A stretch of DNA of 64,000 bases from Acidobacteriaceae bacterium (GTDB taxonomy: Bacteria > Acidobacteriota > Terriglobia > Terriglobales > Acidobacteriaceae), in the NCBI GenBank assembly GCA_003134655.1, contig PLBY01000059.1:63177-127176 (forward strand), written 5' to 3'. The notes beneath the pieces are model-generated. The model did no database searches. It saw only the letters and a program-made list of their open reading frames with translations, and was not told where the DNA came from. Shown one piece after another: positions 1 to 6,402 of the stretch (position 1 is its first letter; the number at the start of each line of letters is the position of its first letter). Both the position numbers and the translations under genes were made by a program.

Positions 1-222
1 GGGAAACCGGCGATGCAGAACTGCTCAAATTCGGGGAAACCTCAAATGGCAATCCCGAGCCAAGCCCGGACGAAAACTTTCGCCGGGAAGGTGTAGAGAC
101 TAGACGGGCAGCACCTAAGCCCCGGATATTCCGGGGGAGGGTGAAGGGATAGTCCAGACCGCAAACCTGACGTAAGCGCGCACAATAGCCACGTCCGGGC
201 GGCGAAAGCCGTAGGCGGCATG
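1..222 (+). other. Group I intron (3' part) inside tRNA-Leu(UAA)
   Basis: A self-splicing group I intron that begins outside the window. Seen directly: the core blocks are in the right order. The P4-like block GGCAATCCCGAGCCAAGCC is at about 47-65 and a P5-like CCCGG/CCGGG pairing follows. The P7 strands GACTA (98-102) and TAGTC (150-154) are complementary. A P8 hairpin CCCCGG/CCGGGG lies at about 119-135, and a GNRA-capped P9-type hairpin CGGC-GAAA-GCCG lies near 199-210. The last intron base is G222, the expected omega-G, and the next bases AAAATCC are the 3' half of a Leu(UAA) anticodon loop. This layout matches the subgroup I intron known from cyanobacterial and plastid tRNA-Leu(UAA). No homing endonuclease is visible in the part present. 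Confidence 0.9.
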
Positions 223-277
223 AAAATCCGCAGGGCTTAAACGGCCCGTGAGGGTTCAAGTCCCTCCGCCCGCACCA
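223..277 (+). tRNA. tRNA-Leu(UAA), 3' exon
   Basis: The 3' exon holds the anticodon loop remainder AAAA, the anticodon stem strand TCCGC, and a long class II variable arm (GGGC/GGCCC around 232-247). The T arm GAGGG-TTCAAGT-CCCTC follows, then the acceptor strand CGCCCGC, discriminator A and an encoded CCA ending at 277. The long variable arm plus the intron position after the first anticodon base points to leucine, anticodon UAA. The 5' exon is upstream of the window, so the acceptor pairing cannot be checked. The gene marks the left edge of the defence island. Confidence 0.88.
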
Positions 278-460
278 CTTTTTCTTCCGGTCTCTTGCGC
301 CGGGAAATAGCGCGACACTCTCGCCGCGCTCGCTTGGGTCATCGCGACATCGCCTCGACTATGGTTTATCTCAAAATCAACAAGGGCAGCCTCGCCGCTT
401 TCACATAGAGATCGCTGCACTGCGCAAATTCCGTCCTGCCAGCAACACGGTTCGCAAATG

Positions 461-496
461 TTGATATGATCCTGATTTAGGATTAACATAATCCTA
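461..496 (+). promoter_or_regulatory. Sigma-70 promoter with palindromic operator over the -10
   Basis: TTGATA (461-466) and TAACAT (484-489) are separated by exactly 17 bases and resemble a housekeeping promoter. A perfect inverted repeat, TAGGATTA (478-485) and TAATCCTA (489-496) with a 3-base spacer, covers the -10 element. A repressor bound here would block transcription of the gene starting at 512. The most economical inference is autoregulation by that gene's product. Confidence 0.65.
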
Positions 497-511
497 CTGG
501 AGGATCACGCC

Positions 512-874
512 ATGCAACGTACAGCGGAAGAAACTGCCATTTTACTGGCACTCTTGTTCACACGATCGAAGGCGAAACGGGCGCGCATTAGCGAGAAAAC
601 TGTCCGTCATTTGTCGAAGCGTACGCATCTCCGCACGGTATTTCTCGACAAGCTGCGAGAAGCCTTGGACGAGATCGACCTTCACTTTATCGAACTTGGA
701 CGCGGGGGTTTCGGCATAATCCCGATTAGCGCTCTCGACGGCGCACAAGCAATCATGGCCAGGCAATACCTTGTCGAGGACCTAAAGAAACTGAAGCGGG
801 GTGAGAAATCGTTTGACGATTTTCGGGCGGAAGTGACGGCCAATGAGGAAGAAGATGAGGAAAATGAAGAATAA
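512..874 (+). CDS. Small protein, possible winged-helix regulator
   Basis: A 120-residue protein preceded by a good ribosome site (GGAGG, 8 bases before ATG). I do not recognise the family. Residues 1-85 have the hydrophobic spacing of a small winged-helix domain: helices around 5-18, 27-33 and 38-53, then a glycine-rich turn GRGGFG near 63-68 that could be the wing. The last 15 residues are nearly all Glu, Asp and Asn, an acidic tail. The palindrome over its own promoter supports a DNA-binding, self-repressing protein, but this is inference. It converges on the SLOG/caspase/TIR operon, so it may be the island's regulator or an antitoxin-like companion. Confidence 0.6.
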   Translation: MQRTAEETAILLALLFTRSKAKRARISEKTVRHLSKRTHLRTVFLDKLREALDEIDLHFIELGRGGFGIIPISALDGAQAIMARQYLVEDLKKLKRGEKSFDDFRAEVTANEEEDEENEE

Positions 875-981
875 CGCATGGCTGTCGTCAAGTAGGGAGC
901 CCTAAGCGTTTGCCGCTGGCCTATTTTGAAGACACATCGCTCGCTTTGATTTTCGCAGCGCCAGAGCGCGCAACAGGAAAA

Positions 982-1503
982 TCACCCGGAATATTGCTGA
1001 GACGATTTCGATGTGATGGGCTGCAGTCTTGTAACTGTCCGTTCAACAGGGTTGATATGGACGACCGGCACCCCGGACGCAACCGCGAAAGCGACGATGT
1101 CGGCCGTTCCGCCTCTTCCTTTCGCGGGCTTCGCGTCCCAGACCGCAATCATGACGTCCGACAGCTCCACAACGCGCCTGCCTGCCGCCAAATATGCATC
1201 CTCATCCGTGCCCGGCGTCCGGAGGATTTCTACGGATGCCTGGCTCGCTAACCGGCGATACTCCGGCAAATCTTCCGCCACAAACGTCCGCTCGATGCCG
1301 GCGAACGGCAACACAGCATGCACCGTCGCATTGCGTGAGACCCCAAGCCGCGCAACGAGCTGGTCGGCCCCAATCGCGAGCGAGGTAACTACGACGAGAG
1401 GCTTGGGTGCGGCGTCCAGTTCGCGACCGACTGCTTCTTCCACCCACGGCCAGGCCGCGGGATCTTCCAGTCGCTGATGACCGGTAACTCCGATGTGTGT
1501 CAC
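982..1503 (-). CDS. SLOG-domain nucleotide-sensor protein
   Basis: A 173-residue protein made almost entirely of one SLOG (LOG/Rossmann-like) domain. Visible hallmarks are IGVTGHQ near the N-terminus (residues 4-10), the TSLAIGAD loop (40-47), VVELSDVMIAVWD (111-123) and GGTADIVAFA (131-140). SLOG domains bind nucleotide derivatives; in Thoeris ThsA a SLOG domain senses the cyclic ADP-ribose isomer made by the TIR partner. I chose the GTG at 1503 because AGGAG lies 5 bases upstream and the family core starts immediately after it. It is 8 bases downstream of the caspase stop, so it is translated from the same transcript as the TIR and caspase genes. No membrane segment or effector domain is seen, so it is probably a stand-alone sensor or signal-handling subunit. 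Confidence 0.82.
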   Translation of the reverse strand: MTHIGVTGHQRLEDPAAWPWVEEAVGRELDAAPKPLVVVTSLAIGADQLVARLGVSRNATVHAVLPFAGIERTFVAEDLPEYRRLASQASVEILRTPGTDEDAYLAAGRRVVELSDVMIAVWDAKPAKGRGGTADIVAFAVASGVPVVHINPVERTVTRLQPITSKSSQQYSG

Positions 1504-1511
1504 GCACGCTC

Positions 1512-2507
1512 CTAGATTTTGTCGTTGACGAGCAGCCACCAATATTCCCGGCCGCGCGGCGTGAGTTCGACCGTTTCGTTTCGACGGGCCACCCAATAGA
1601 GCTGCAGCTTGGAGTCCGAGGGCTTGAGCAGCCCGGCGTCCCGATACACCTTGAACAATTGCGCGATCTCGACCTTCTCCTTGTTCACCGGCTCCTTCAC
1701 GTTGCCGTGCTCGTCCTCGGGCTCGTACTCCGGATCGAGCCGGTATTTGTGATCCGCCGTCGGGAAGTACATCGCAAGTTGCCGCAGCTGCAGCCGACTG
1801 ATCAACGGCTCGCACTCCCGCACCATCAGGACCTCGGTGGCGTTCGTCTTGTAAACGGGCCGTTGGTCCCAGGCCGTGAACCGCCGGCTCACATACGCGT
1901 ACAGCGCGGGCGCCGTCACAAATCCCATGTGATCAGCGGCGCCGCCTTCGAGGGCATCCAGAAGCGCTCCGGTGAACAGTCCCTGCCCGCCCGCTTCGAT
2001 CGCGCCCTCGGTCGCGCGCGAGGCGGCGATGACCGTCATGTTTTCTCGGAGCACCGCCAAGGGGCTCTTGCCGCCGTCCTTATTCATCGTGGCCGGATTG
2101 GCGATGTCACCGCCGTGGCAGCAATCGAGAATGAGCAGGACCTGTTGCGCGGCCGACTGGACTGTAAGATCCACCACCTCCTGCATCGGAATGCCCCAGT
2201 CATCCTTCGTTGCGTCGGAGGTACAGAGCAAACCACCCGTCTTGCTGAGAAAGCCGTGTCCCGAGAAGTACAGCAGAACGTCGCCGTTGAAGTTGAACAA
2301 CTCGGTCAAGGCCGCGCGCAGTTTCGGTCGCGTGATCGCGCAGCCGTCATCCGTCTTGTCCAGCCAGACAAGGCAGTCAAAGTTCTTCTCGCCGTCCTTG
2401 TGACGCGACAGCACCTCGGCCATCGCCTTCGCGTCGTCCACAGCGGCAGCGAGATCGTTGCCGCTGCCGTAGCTATTGATCCCGACGATGAGCGCCCTTC
2501 GCGCCAC
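1512..2507 (-). CDS. Caspase-like (peptidase C14) protease
   Basis: A 331-residue cysteine protease of the caspase/metacaspase clan. The N-terminal ALIVGINSYG strand (5-14), the histidine motif YFSGHG (80-85, His84) and the cysteine motif LDCCHGG (127-133, catalytic Cys130 by analogy with DSCHSG of metacaspases) are intact. The mobile-loop region ASRATEGAIE and the helical end of the p10-like part follow to about residue 215. Residues 230-331 form an extra domain rich in charged residues (DPEYEPEDEHG) that I cannot name; it could be the ligand- or partner-binding part. GTG start with GGAGGTG 5 bases upstream. Bacterial caspases of this type act as effectors that degrade cell proteins or activate partners during phage infection. 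The position directly after a TIR gene resembles type IV Thoeris, in which a TIR-made nucleotide activates a caspase. Confidence 0.9.
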   Translation of the reverse strand: MARRALIVGINSYGSGNDLAAAVDDAKAMAEVLSRHKDGEKNFDCLVWLDKTDDGCAITRPKLRAALTELFNFNGDVLLYFSGHGFLSKTGGLLCTSDATKDDWGIPMQEVVDLTVQSAAQQVLLILDCCHGGDIANPATMNKDGGKSPLAVLRENMTVIAASRATEGAIEAGGQGLFTGALLDALEGGAADHMGFVTAPALYAYVSRRFTAWDQRPVYKTNATEVLMVRECEPLISRLQLRQLAMYFPTADHKYRLDPEYEPEDEHGNVKEPVNKEKVEIAQLFKVYRDAGLLKPSDSKLQLYWVARRNETVELTPRGREYWWLLVNDKI

Positions 2508-2520
2508 GATCTCACCTCCG

Positions 2521-2895
2521 TTAAAGCTTTTCGATGAACGCCTTCAGGTTCGGCCAACTCCAGACATTAATGCGTTTATCTTTCAAAGCAGCCGGAAGCG
2601 TTGGACGATCCTCGTTGACATACATAAGCATAACCGGCTTTTTCTCGTCGTAAGCGCACTGGATTTCCCAAAGCTGGCCGGCGGCGTTGGGCGTATTCTT
2701 CGTGATCAGGCCGATGACCCCGTCGCAACCCTTAATCCGGCTGCGGCAGTTCGTTTTCCATTCCTCGTCCCACGGCTCCTTGGCCGACATATCCGTGAAC
2801 TCGAACGGAGATTTATCGAGCTTCGCCTGTCCGGCCAGAAAGTCACGATAGGTCTTGTCCTCTACGGCGAATGCAACAAAAACACGCTTGCTCAT
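2521..2895 (-). CDS. TIR-like (ThsB-type) protein
   Basis: A 124-residue single-domain protein. The first strand KRVFVAFAVED (3-13) corresponds to the TIR box FISFSYxD. SRIKGCDGVIGLIT (52-65) is the second core strand region, and QLWEIQCAYDEKKPVMLMYV (74-93) corresponds to the WxxxE-type helix and strand of ThsB/MTH538 TIR-like proteins. Glu77 sits where the NAD-cleaving glutamate lies. TIR enzymes of this group turn NAD+ into cyclic ADP-ribose isomers on phage detection. The start at 2895 is favoured over an in-frame ATG at 2919 because AAGGAG stands 6 bases before it. It is the first gene of the TIR-caspase-SLOG operon; the gap to the caspase start is 13 bases. Confidence 0.82.
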   Translation of the reverse strand: MSKRVFVAFAVEDKTYRDFLAGQAKLDKSPFEFTDMSAKEPWDEEWKTNCRSRIKGCDGVIGLITKNTPNAAGQLWEIQCAYDEKKPVMLMYVNEDRPTLPAALKDKRINVWSWPNLKAFIEKL

Positions 2896-2966
2896 GTCTG
2901 CTCCTTTTTTCGTACTCACGCGTTCGGGCTCCGTTGAGAAATCTCACGGTGCAGCCGACCACGAAA

Positions 2967-3012
2967 ACGCCTTTCAACTACTATGTGGCTGGGCGCGAGC
3001 ATTGGTTGCGGT
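2967..3012 (-). promoter_or_regulatory. Repeat copy 1: candidate ECF-type promoter of the TIR operon
   Basis: Read on the minus strand, this element carries GCAACC, 18 bases, then CATAGTAG (plus-strand 2978-2985). It is repeated at 5822-5866 with three substitutions and one single-base difference. Both copies lie upstream of a minus-strand gene: this one 82 bases before the TIR start. The AAC-containing upstream block and an invariant spacer are what an alternative sigma factor would read. The sigma-like gene that ends at 3038 is adjacent. The promoter role is inference. Confidence 0.5.
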
Positions 3013-3037
3013 ATACCCGCGTCCAGCCTAGCCGCGG

Positions 3038-3562
3038 TTAACGCCGCAGTCCGTGGCGGAGGGTTGCGGAAATTCCGCTATTCCGCACTCTCTCCCGAAC
3101 CCGAAACGCCTTCGATTTCACGCCGGAGACCGTCATGTTGCGATCGCGGGCCATGTCGGCGTAGGCCTCGCCGTCGGCGACGTCCAGCAGAAACATGAAA
3201 TCGTCATCCGGCAACACTGTCCGGATCAGGTCCGCGAGCTGCCCGCAAGCGATCTGATCGACAACGTCGCGAGCCGGCGCCATCAGCAACACGCTGCCGA
3301 CATCGCTGCCGCAACGTCGGTGAGTACTCCGGCAGCGGAGCCTGTCAAGCGCCCGGCGGTTATTGAGCTTCGAGAGCCGATTGCGGCGCAGGCTGTAGTA
3401 TCGTTTCCGAACCAGCTCCCCGTCCGGTGCGGGATCGGCTAGAACTTCGTCGAGGACGACATCGAGCGCCTCATCGAGCGCCGACGATCGATCAATTGAT
3501 TGGGGGTCTGCTTCACTCTGTAAAGCGGCAAAGAACTGCCAGGCGGGAATGCATTCGCTCAT
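3038..3562 (-). CDS. Sigma-70-like (ECF-type) regulatory protein
   Basis: A 174-residue protein. The C-terminal half reads like a sigma region 4 helix-turn-helix: LADLIRTVLPDDD (about 109-121), FMFLLDVADGEAYADMARDR (122-141) and TVSGVKSKAFRVRERVR (143-159), matching the pattern in which a loop between two helices precedes a serine/lysine-rich recognition helix. The middle has the RNRLSKL/RRALDRLR basic stretch typical of region 2 to 4 linkers, but region 2 itself is weak, so this is a divergent ECF-like factor. Ribosome site AGAGGAGT lies 7 bases before ATG. It sits between the GHKL ATPase gene and the TIR operon on the same strand. Both of these have the same promoter-like element upstream, so it may be their dedicated sigma factor. 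Confidence 0.55.
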   Translation of the reverse strand: MSECIPAWQFFAALQSEADPQSIDRSSALDEALDVVLDEVLADPAPDGELVRKRYYSLRRNRLSKLNNRRALDRLRCRSTHRRCGSDVGSVLLMAPARDVVDQIACGQLADLIRTVLPDDDFMFLLDVADGEAYADMARDRNMTVSGVKSKAFRVRERVRNSGISATLRHGLRR

Positions 3563-3580
3563 TGTAATAACTCCTCTGTG

Positions 3581-3599
3581 GTTCGCCTCTATGGCGAAC
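3581..3599. promoter_or_regulatory. Perfect inverted repeat in the leader of the sigma-like gene
   Basis: GTTCGCC (3581-3587) and GGCGAAC (3593-3599) form a perfect 7-base inverted repeat with a 5-base loop. It lies 18 bases upstream of the sigma-like gene's start codon. It could be an operator or a small leader hairpin next to the ribosome site. Confidence 0.45.
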
Positions 3600-3737
3600 T
3601 ACGGTTGAAACGGCGTTGCTATCGGCGGTGTTTCATCACCTTCCCGTCTCCCAGGACGTTGTGCCTGGAGAAGGCGGGAACTGCAGGCAATTCTGCTGCA
3701 AGAAATACAAACTTATTTTATCACATTCTTTTTCGGA

Positions 3738-3772
3738 CTGGCCGACCGGGAATTTCAGTCCCGGCCGGCCAG
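3738..3772. terminator. Strong hairpin between the GHKL and sigma-like genes
   Basis: Arms of 14 bases (CTGGCCGACCGGGA and its complement with one mismatch) enclose a 7-base loop. It lies 18 bases after the GHKL stop. There is no uridine tract on the minus-strand side, so it may act as an RNA 3'-end stabiliser or a weak terminator rather than a canonical Rho-independent one. Confidence 0.4.
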
Positions 3773-3789
3773 CCCGCAGCCGGCATTCG

Positions 3790-5670
3790 TTAGCGAATGC
3801 TCAACTGAGTCATGAGATTGAGGCTCCACTGGCGCCGCAACTTGTCCAGCATTCGCTGCGTGGTGCCCTCCGGATCGTTACACGTCATTTCGCTTTGCGT
3901 CCGCGCCAGCGACAGCAGCATCAGCTCCAGCGTCACGACCGCATCGGCGCAAGACTTCACGAGCTCGGCGTCGAGCGTGACGTCATCGTCTTCGCCGCCT
4001 GCAATCCGCACGTCGGCGGACCGCTTGGCAATTTGGCCCAAGGGTTTGTAGAGCGCCTCAAAGAAAGGGTGCGCCGTGTTGATCCGCAGGATGATCTTCC
4101 GCAGCCTGTATTCCACACGGTAAAACGGCGCGTCCTCGTCGTACTTGAAATCCGTAATGTACTTGGATTTACTGACACGTTCGTAGGCCTCATCGTCGGT
4201 TTCCTCGTTGCGCCTCAACCCGCTCGCCAGTTCCCTGATCTGCTTTTCGTATTCCTCGGTCATCACCGGCTCGGGGAGCAGGCTGGACTGGAGGGACTCG
4301 GCCTCGTTCGCCCGCTGCTCCGCCTCGCGGGCTTTCGCCTTCGCCGATTCCGTCGCACGGGTGGACCAATGCTGCTCGATCCTGCTCTTGACGTTGCTGA
4401 GTTCCTCCTTGATCTGCTTCTTGATCAGGTCGGTGACGTAGGCCTTCAGCCGGACGCCCTGCTTGTTCACCGCCACGCCCATCGCTTCGTCCAGGGTCGC
4501 CGGAAAGTCTATTTCCAGGCGCCACCAGGGGTCCTTCGATCCCATCTTGCCGGTGATGGCGGCCAGCGGTCCCATATAAACCTCCCGCGCGTTCCGCATG
4601 AAGGAGACGCCCGTGTCTTCAAACACGCGCAGGTCGTTCTTCAGCACCTTCCTCGACAACTGGTCCCAGGTCTCGATCGGCAGGATGAACAATGTGACGG
4701 TGATATCCCTGGTGACCTCGCTCTCCTCCTCCACCGGAATCGGAATTGTCCACGACTGGACCAACCGGCTCCGCTTCTCGCCGAGCTCGGCGATGCTGGC
4801 GTGGGTCGCCTCTTCCATCCGGTAAGTCGGATCGAAGGGGCGGACGCGCCTGTTGTTGATAAGGAGATTTCGGCCATCCTTCAGGAAGCGCCGATAGATC
4901 CGAGCCATTTCCTTGGTCGCATGGTCGACCAGGGTTTTGGACGTCCGGTGGGTCAAGCGGTCGCAATCGGGAATGTAGACAATCGTTCCCGAAGCGCCCA
5001 GCCGCTCCATCAGCACCTCGTCGCTTTCCGCGAGTATCTCCTGCTCCGCCGCGTTCTTGGGGAACCCCATCGGCTGGACCAAAATCTCCCTCACCTCCGG
5101 CGGCAGCGTGTCAACGAGCACGGGTTCAGGCAACTGAACGACGTTAGTGTTCTTGTTCGAAAGGTCAACCGTGTCAAGGATCATGCGGTAGATGGCGCCG
5201 GGTTCCTGCCATGAGTAGATCTCGAGCACAGGCCCCATGCTAAGCGCCGCCGCCTTCATCCCCATCCCGTACTTGCCCACGGTTTCTCGGTTGTCGTAAC
5301 AAAGTGAACCGCCGAAGGCCGTAACGGCGCGGAGCACATTCGGCGACATTCCCACACCATTGTCCAGGACCAGAACGTCAATCTTGCGGGCGTCCTTCTT
5401 CTTTCCCTTCTCGTGAAAGTAAAGGCGCACATCCTGGCCACGCCACTGAAAAGAGTTGTCCACGTGCTCGCAGATCGCGGAAGTCGTGTTGTTGTAGCCG
5501 AGGTCCCGCAGGGCGTTGATCATCGTCTGCCCTAGGAAAAGAGGGACGTTCGCGCCCTCCTTGATGATGCGTGAGAATACCGCGCGCGCTCCTTTTGGCG
5601 CGTCAGGCCCCCATTGCGTTTCCGGGGAAACCGGGGTCATTCCGAGTTCTGTGTCCATTTGCTGTTCCAT
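3790..5670 (-). CDS. GHKL (MORC/Hsp90-like) ATPase
   Basis: A 626-residue protein with a complete GHKL ATP-binding domain. The N box EHVDN (68-72) holds the Mg-binding Asn72, the G1 box DNGVGMS is at 103-109, and the G2 box VGKYGMGMKAAALS is at 131-144. A transducer-like S5 region follows to about 400, including VNKQGVRLKAYV. Next come a Lys/Glu-rich helical stretch likely to be coiled coil (about 410-470) and a C-terminal domain I cannot name. No DNA-cleavage or kinase residues are seen. Related MORC/MutL-type GHKL ATPases occur in restriction-like and other conflict operons, where they act as ATP-driven clamps on DNA or protein. Start supported by AGGAG 8 bases upstream. The upstream region carries the same promoter-like element as the TIR operon. 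Confidence 0.75.
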   Translation of the reverse strand: MEQQMDTELGMTPVSPETQWGPDAPKGARAVFSRIIKEGANVPLFLGQTMINALRDLGYNNTTSAICEHVDNSFQWRGQDVRLYFHEKGKKKDARKIDVLVLDNGVGMSPNVLRAVTAFGGSLCYDNRETVGKYGMGMKAAALSMGPVLEIYSWQEPGAIYRMILDTVDLSNKNTNVVQLPEPVLVDTLPPEVREILVQPMGFPKNAAEQEILAESDEVLMERLGASGTIVYIPDCDRLTHRTSKTLVDHATKEMARIYRRFLKDGRNLLINNRRVRPFDPTYRMEEATHASIAELGEKRSRLVQSWTIPIPVEEESEVTRDITVTLFILPIETWDQLSRKVLKNDLRVFEDTGVSFMRNAREVYMGPLAAITGKMGSKDPWWRLEIDFPATLDEAMGVAVNKQGVRLKAYVTDLIKKQIKEELSNVKSRIEQHWSTRATESAKAKAREAEQRANEAESLQSSLLPEPVMTEEYEKQIRELASGLRRNEETDDEAYERVSKSKYITDFKYDEDAPFYRVEYRLRKIILRINTAHPFFEALYKPLGQIAKRSADVRIAGGEDDDVTLDAELVKSCADAVVTLELMLLSLARTQSEMTCNDPEGTTQRMLDKLRRQWSLNLMTQLSIR

Positions 5671-5821
5671 ACTTCTTCTCCTTTATTTGTTGTCCAGCTT
5701 TGTGCTGAACCGAATGGAGGGCGCTACCTGGAGGCTAAAACAAAGAGGCGGACAGCAGGTTTTGTGACCAAAACTTCTGGCTCTCCCTCTCTGTCGCCGT
5801 GCTCTTTGCCGGCCCGAAAGA

Positions 5822-5866
5822 ACGCCTTCAACTACTATGTGGCTGGGAGCGAGAATCGGTTGCGGT
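5822..5866 (-). promoter_or_regulatory. Repeat copy 2: candidate ECF-type promoter of the GHKL gene
   Basis: Second copy of the element at 2967-3012. The GCAACC block, 18-base spacer and CATAGTAG block are kept exactly, while the tolerated changes fall inside the spacer. It lies about 160 bases upstream of the GHKL start codon with no gene in between. Conservation of the two blocks with drift between them favours a promoter over a transposon remnant. Confidence 0.5.
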
Positions 5867-5918
5867 TTTTTTAGAGGGGAAAAGCGCCAGCCAGGCCAAG
5901 ATAAGAAATCTAACGGTG

Positions 5919-6239
5919 CTATCGTTCCCTTTTGTCGAGCATGTCCCGCAATCGCTGCTTGAGCACGATTTCGGCCGGCGACTGGCCAGGCCGGTTCAGC
6001 CAATTCTCGAAGTCCTGAATTTTGACAATGTGGGTCACCTCGGGCTGCCGCGCCCGAACCGTTGCAGTTGTCAACCCTCTGCCGATCTCGGCTACCCACG
6101 GCTGTGCGCGCAGAAGGGCAAGCGCCTGGGCCACGGCTTCGTAGAGGCTTCCTGCCGTGACATCGACCGAATGAGTTGTATTCTTGAGATCCTCGATGAC
6201 AACCGTGCAAGTCCTGAGAGGCACAAGGAAATCTATCAT
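5919..6239 (-). CDS. Small conserved-looking protein of unknown function
   Basis: A 106-residue soluble protein. It starts with two beta-strand-like segments (CTVVIEDLKNTTHSVDV), then a helix (LYEAVAQALALLRAQPW), another strand pair (ATVRARQPEVTHIVKIQDFENWL) and a C-terminal helix ending DMLDKRER. The pattern suggests a small alpha/beta fold, and the SLYEAV and VTHIV segments recall short hypothetical proteins found near mobile regions in Acidobacteriota. That is recollection, not a search result. It is divergent from abiEi, and one of the two AbiEi-type palindromes (6288-6310) lies 48 bases before its start, so it may share AbiE control. It could also be the last member of the GHKL/sigma/TIR cluster. 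Confidence 0.55.
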   Translation of the reverse strand: MIDFLVPLRTCTVVIEDLKNTTHSVDVTAGSLYEAVAQALALLRAQPWVAEIGRGLTTATVRARQPEVTHIVKIQDFENWLNRPGQSPAEIVLKQRLRDMLDKRER

Positions 6240-6287
6240 ATTCGCTATTTGTTCGCCTTTGTAGTTCAGTGATGCATATATGTAACA

Positions 6288-6310
6288 AAACCCCCTTTTG
6301 AAGGGTGTTT
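6288..6310. promoter_or_regulatory. AbiE operator, copy 1 (imperfect palindrome)
   Basis: An 11-base arm AAACCCCCTTT meets a near-complement with two mismatches across one central base. It is the same element as the perfect copy at 6363-6385 and lies upstream of the abiEi promoter, between abiEi and the divergent small gene. AbiEi antitoxins are known to repress their own promoters by binding paired inverted repeats. Confidence 0.7.
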
Positions 6311-6325
6311 TGTCACATCTTTAAC

Positions 6326-6385
6326 TTGACCGCGGACGACAATCGCGCTACAGTATTCGTCAAAACCCCCTTTTAAAGGGGGTTT
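6326..6385 (+). promoter_or_regulatory. abiE promoter and perfect palindromic operator
   Basis: TTGACC (6326-6331), a 17-base spacer and TACAGT (6349-6354) form a plausible sigma-70 promoter. Nine bases downstream a perfect palindrome with 11-base arms AAACCCCCTTT / AAAGGGGGTTT (6363-6385) covers the start of the transcript. With copy 1 upstream, the promoter is bracketed by two operators about 75 bases apart, fitting cooperative repression by AbiEi. Confidence 0.7.
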
Positions 6386-6402
6386 CGTTACAGGAAATAC
6401 AT

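Noticed and set aside
1497..2537. Long plus-strand reading frame opposite the caspase gene
   Set aside because: It is the antisense shadow of a gene with clear catalytic motifs and a good ribosome site; its own protein is low-complexity Arg/Leu-rich text.
2967..3012. Coding potential in the shared 45-base repeat (reads PFNYYVAG in one plus-strand frame)
   Set aside because: The two copies differ by a one-base length change that shifts the frame, and there is no start with a ribosome site; a regulatory role fits better.
3616..5214. 532-codon plus-strand frame opposite the GHKL gene
   Set aside because: Rich in Arg, Leu, Val and His with no motifs; the minus strand carries complete GHKL boxes.
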